Shown one piece after another: positions 62,135 through 64,000 of a stretch of 64,000 nt of DNA. Numbering within the stretch: the first letter of the stretch is position 1; each line of letters begins with the position of its first letter. Source of the DNA: Bacillota bacterium (GTDB taxonomy: Bacteria; Bacillota; Proteinivoracia; UBA4975; VEMY01); NCBI GenBank assembly GCA_009711825.1, contig VEMY01000009.1:78283-142282 (forward strand). Reading direction: 5' to 3'. The position numbers and the translations under genes are program-made. Under the pieces are notes generated by a model. The model did no database searches. It had not been told where the DNA came from and was given only the letters and a program-made list of their open reading frames with translations.

Positions 62135-62667
62135 AACTTAACAAGCGCTACCTGCTTGTGGTTGGGGCCGCAGGCGTGCTTCTACTCAGTGCCGTGATTG
62201 ACTGGAATGTCTCTGTCCGGGCAGTGCAATTAACTTTCAGCAGTCTGATGCAGCTGATTGTCATTCTGCCGCCAATCTTTATCCTGATGGCACTGCTGGA
62301 CGTCTGGGTGCCCAGGGAAACCTTAATCCGGCTTATGGGCGGTAACTCCCGCCTGTTGGGGGTGGGACTGGCTTTCTTTCTTGGCTCTGCCGCGGCAGGG
62401 CCCCTGTACGTTGCATTTCCCGTAGCCGCTCTGCTCTTGAAAAAAGGCGCCTCCTTTACCAATGTGGCCATTTTTATCGGCGCCTGGTCCACTACAAAAA
62501 TCCCATTAATGATGTTTGAATTGGCCGCCATGGGGCCTGTATTTACCGGCGCCCGGCTCCTGATTAATATTCCGGTAATTAGTCTGATTGCCATAGTCAT
62601 TAAACTTGCCCTCGGGCATGAACAGCAACAGGCAGTGCGGGAGAAGGCAGCGTCGATGCTTGAATAA
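62131..62667 (+). CDS. Half-size permease, subunit 2
   Basis: 178 residues, about five membrane helices, start ATG 62131 within the ATGA overlap. GSAAAGPLYVAFPVAALLLK matches the loop of subunit 1 (AFxAFPxAAxLLxxG), so the pair arose by duplication and probably forms a heterodimer with inverted or parallel topology. Confidence 0.75.
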   Translation: MKLNKRYLLVVGAAGVLLLSAVIDWNVSVRAVQLTFSSLMQLIVILPPIFILMALLDVWVPRETLIRLMGGNSRLLGVGLAFFLGSAAAGPLYVAFPVAALLLKKGASFTNVAIFIGAWSTTKIPLMMFELAAMGPVFTGARLLINIPVISLIAIVIKLALGHEQQQAVREKAASMLE

Positions 62668-62673
62668 GCATGT

Positions 62674-62703
62674 CCCCGATACTAATGCAGTATCGGGGTT
62701 ATT
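62674..62703 (+). terminator. Terminator after the permease pair
   Basis: CCCCGATACT, loop AATGC, AGTATCGGGG, then TTATT. Confidence 0.78.
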
Positions 62704-62785
62704 GCTTCGACCTGCAAATGGCAGGAATTTTCCCTGTGTTGGTTAAATACTTCAATAAAGAGAGTATTTTTGCGAGGTGGATGAA

Positions 62786-64000
62786 ATGGATGTTGTGGTA
62801 ATCGGCGCTGTCGCTGCCGGCATGAGTGCCGCCAGTAAGGCAAAGCGGACCGAGCCCGAGGCCCGGGTTCGGGTTTTCGGACGGGAGGATAATGTATCTT
62901 ATGCCGCCTGCGGTCTGCCCTACTATATAGGAGATGTGGTGCAGGACCAGGCGCAGTTAATTGCCCGCACCCAGGAGGAATTTGCTCGTCAGGGTATTGA
63001 GGTTAATGTTGGCCATGAGGTGAAAAAGATTCTGCCAAAAGAACGACAACTGCTTGTGCTTGACGCCAGCGGAGAGGAACAAACGGTCAACTATGATAAG
63101 TTGGTTATTTGTACCGGCGCCCGGCCGGTGCTGCCGCCAATTGGCAATAGCGATTTGGCCAATATTTTTACCGTCAGCTCGATTCCTGATTCGGAAGCGG
63201 TTAGAGCCGCCATCGAAGCCGGCGCGAAGCGAGCTGTGATTGTCGGAGGCGGTTATATTGGCCTCGAGATGGTGGAGGCCTTGCGACTTAAGGGCTTGGA
63301 AGTTAGTGTGATAGAGCGTTCAGAGCAAATCGCTGGAACGATTGATCCGGAGATGGCGAAAATTGTCAGGGATTATCTGCTGGCTGAGGGTGTGGATGTG
63401 CAAACCGGTGTCGCCGTCGAGGAGTTCATTGGCGAAGAGACTGTCCGGGGCGTGCGCACCAATCAGGGGACTGTGCCTTGTGATCTGGCAATTATCGCTG
63501 TCGGGGTTGCGCCAAATAGCGAGCTGGCCCGGGATGCAGGTATCGAACTGGGCGTGCGGGGGGCAATCCGGGTCAACCGGCGCATGGAGACCAATCTGCC
63601 CGATATCTATGCCGCCGGCGATTGCGCTGTCGCCTGGCACGAGCTGTATCAGGACAACACATACATTCCCCTGGGGACTACTGCCAACAAGCAGGGGCGG
63701 ATTGCCGGCGAAAACGTCGTCGGCGGTCAGGCAGAGTTTGCCGGCATCGTTGGCACCGGGATAGTGAAAGTCATGGAGCTGGGAATCGGTCGCACTGGCT
63801 TGAGCAATCGCGAGGCTGAGACGTTGGGTAAAGAGCTGTTATCAGTGCGGGTGGAGGTCAACAACCGTGCCGGCTACTATCCTCAAGCGGGGAAAGGAAC
63901 GGTGAAACTGCTGTTTGACCACGAAGGCAAGGTTTGGGGGGCGCAAATGGTTGGCAGCGACAACTTCGCGAAACGCATCGATGTCCTGGCTGCCGCCATC
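62786..64000 (+). CDS. CoA-disulfide reductase/NADH oxidase family flavoprotein, 3' end outside window
   Basis: 405 codons from ATG 62786 (AGGTGG upstream) to the window edge, no stop. FAD motif VVIGAVAAGMSAASKAKR (GxVxxG where most have GGVAAG), redox Cys in YAACGLPYYIGD, NAD motif VIVGGGYIGLEMVEAL and FAD-ribityl site DIYAAGDCAV. These are the signatures of the CoADR/Nox/persulfide-reductase group. Roles include reducing CoA disulfide, peroxide or oxygen, or polysulfide. A rhodanese extension may follow outside the window. Confidence 0.92.
   Translation, partial: MDVVVIGAVAAGMSAASKAKRTEPEARVRVFGREDNVSYAACGLPYYIGDVVQDQAQLIARTQEEFARQGIEVNVGHEVKKILPKERQLLVLDASGEEQTVNYDKLVICTGARPVLPPIGNSDLANIFTVSSIPDSEAVRAAIEAGAKRAVIVGGGYIGLEMVEALRLKGLEVSVIERSEQIAGTIDPEMAKIVRDYLLAEGVDVQTGVAVEEFIGEETVRGVRTNQGTVPCDLAIIAVGVAPNSELARDAGIELGVRGAIRVNRRMETNLPDIYAAGDCAVAWHELYQDNTYIPLGTTANKQGRIAGENVVGGQAEFAGIVGTGIVKVMELGIGRTGLSNREAETLGKELLSVRVEVNNRAGYYPQAGKGTVKLLFDHEGKVWGAQMVGSDNFAKRIDVLAAAI

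Noticed and set aside
1-64000. Prophage or integrative element
   Set aside because: No integrase, capsid, terminase or conjugation genes, and no tRNA attachment site were recognised.

Overview
ORGANISM. The window looks like one contig from a Gram-positive, low-to-mid GC Bacillota of the Clostridia type. Genes have strong AGGAGG-type ribosome sites, frequent TTG and GTG starts, many lipoproteins with LxxC lipoboxes, a sortase-like LPKTS tail, a LysM protein, VanZ/RDD/DUF805 membrane proteins and several PTS operons. No rRNA, tRNA or CRISPR array was recognised. The species cannot be named from the sequence.  LAYOUT. (1) 1-5889, minus strand: a phage-defence operon that reads as class 2 DISARM. 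It has a cytosine-C5 methyltransferase (DrmMII-like), a large DrmE-like protein, a NERD-domain SF1 helicase and the first 31 codons of a DrmA-like gene that runs off the window. (2) 5890-7347: a gene graveyard with short fragments, one a relic of the ferritin-like gene still intact at 30039. (3) 7348-12132: an ascorbate/galactitol-type PTS operon (PRD regulator, EIIA, EIIB, EIIC) ending in a TrpA-like TIM barrel. (4) 13670-19816: a GntR-controlled amino-sugar PTS operon (two SIS proteins, a variant PIG-L deacetylase, EIIBC, a MupG-like 6-phosphomuramidase, EIIA). A second EIIA sits with murQ at 57274-58754. (5) 20024-26522: creatininase-family enzyme, a sodium:solute symporter pair (symporter frameshifted), Crp-type and TetR-type regulators, a transposase relic and a broken sortase-anchored surface protein. 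(6) 26860-32261: ABC exporter, alkylguanine methyltransferase, orphan antitoxin, ferritin-like, VanZ and unknown proteins. (7) 32333-37958, minus strand: three DUF3798-type lipoprotein genes (one with three in-frame stops) around a split membrane/FG-GAP protein. (8) 38418-41244: DUF805 protein, two truncated genes meeting head to head, a lipoprotein. (9) 41477-50453: a kinase-like gene, then the complete yhf gene set (yhfZ, Y, U, T, S, php, yhfX, W) in one direction. (10) 50492-64000: lipoproteins, DinB-like protein, broken Uma2 nuclease, LysM/small-domain pair, RDD protein, membrane MutS-like ATPase, murQ-EIIA, nucleotidyltransferase, broken ABC transporter, a pair of half-size permeases and a CoA-disulfide-reductase-type oxidoreductase cut by the window end.  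HOW IT WORKS TOGETHER. The core is phosphotransferase-driven uptake and breakdown of sugars, probably including peptidoglycan amino sugars (MupG-like hydrolase, MurQ, two glucose-type EIIAs), plus the uncharacterised yhf pathway. A notable overall feature is the number of genes broken by one-base indels, several of them in or next to G or C runs, and others by single nonsense codons. This means either real decay or consensus errors, and read-level data are needed to decide.
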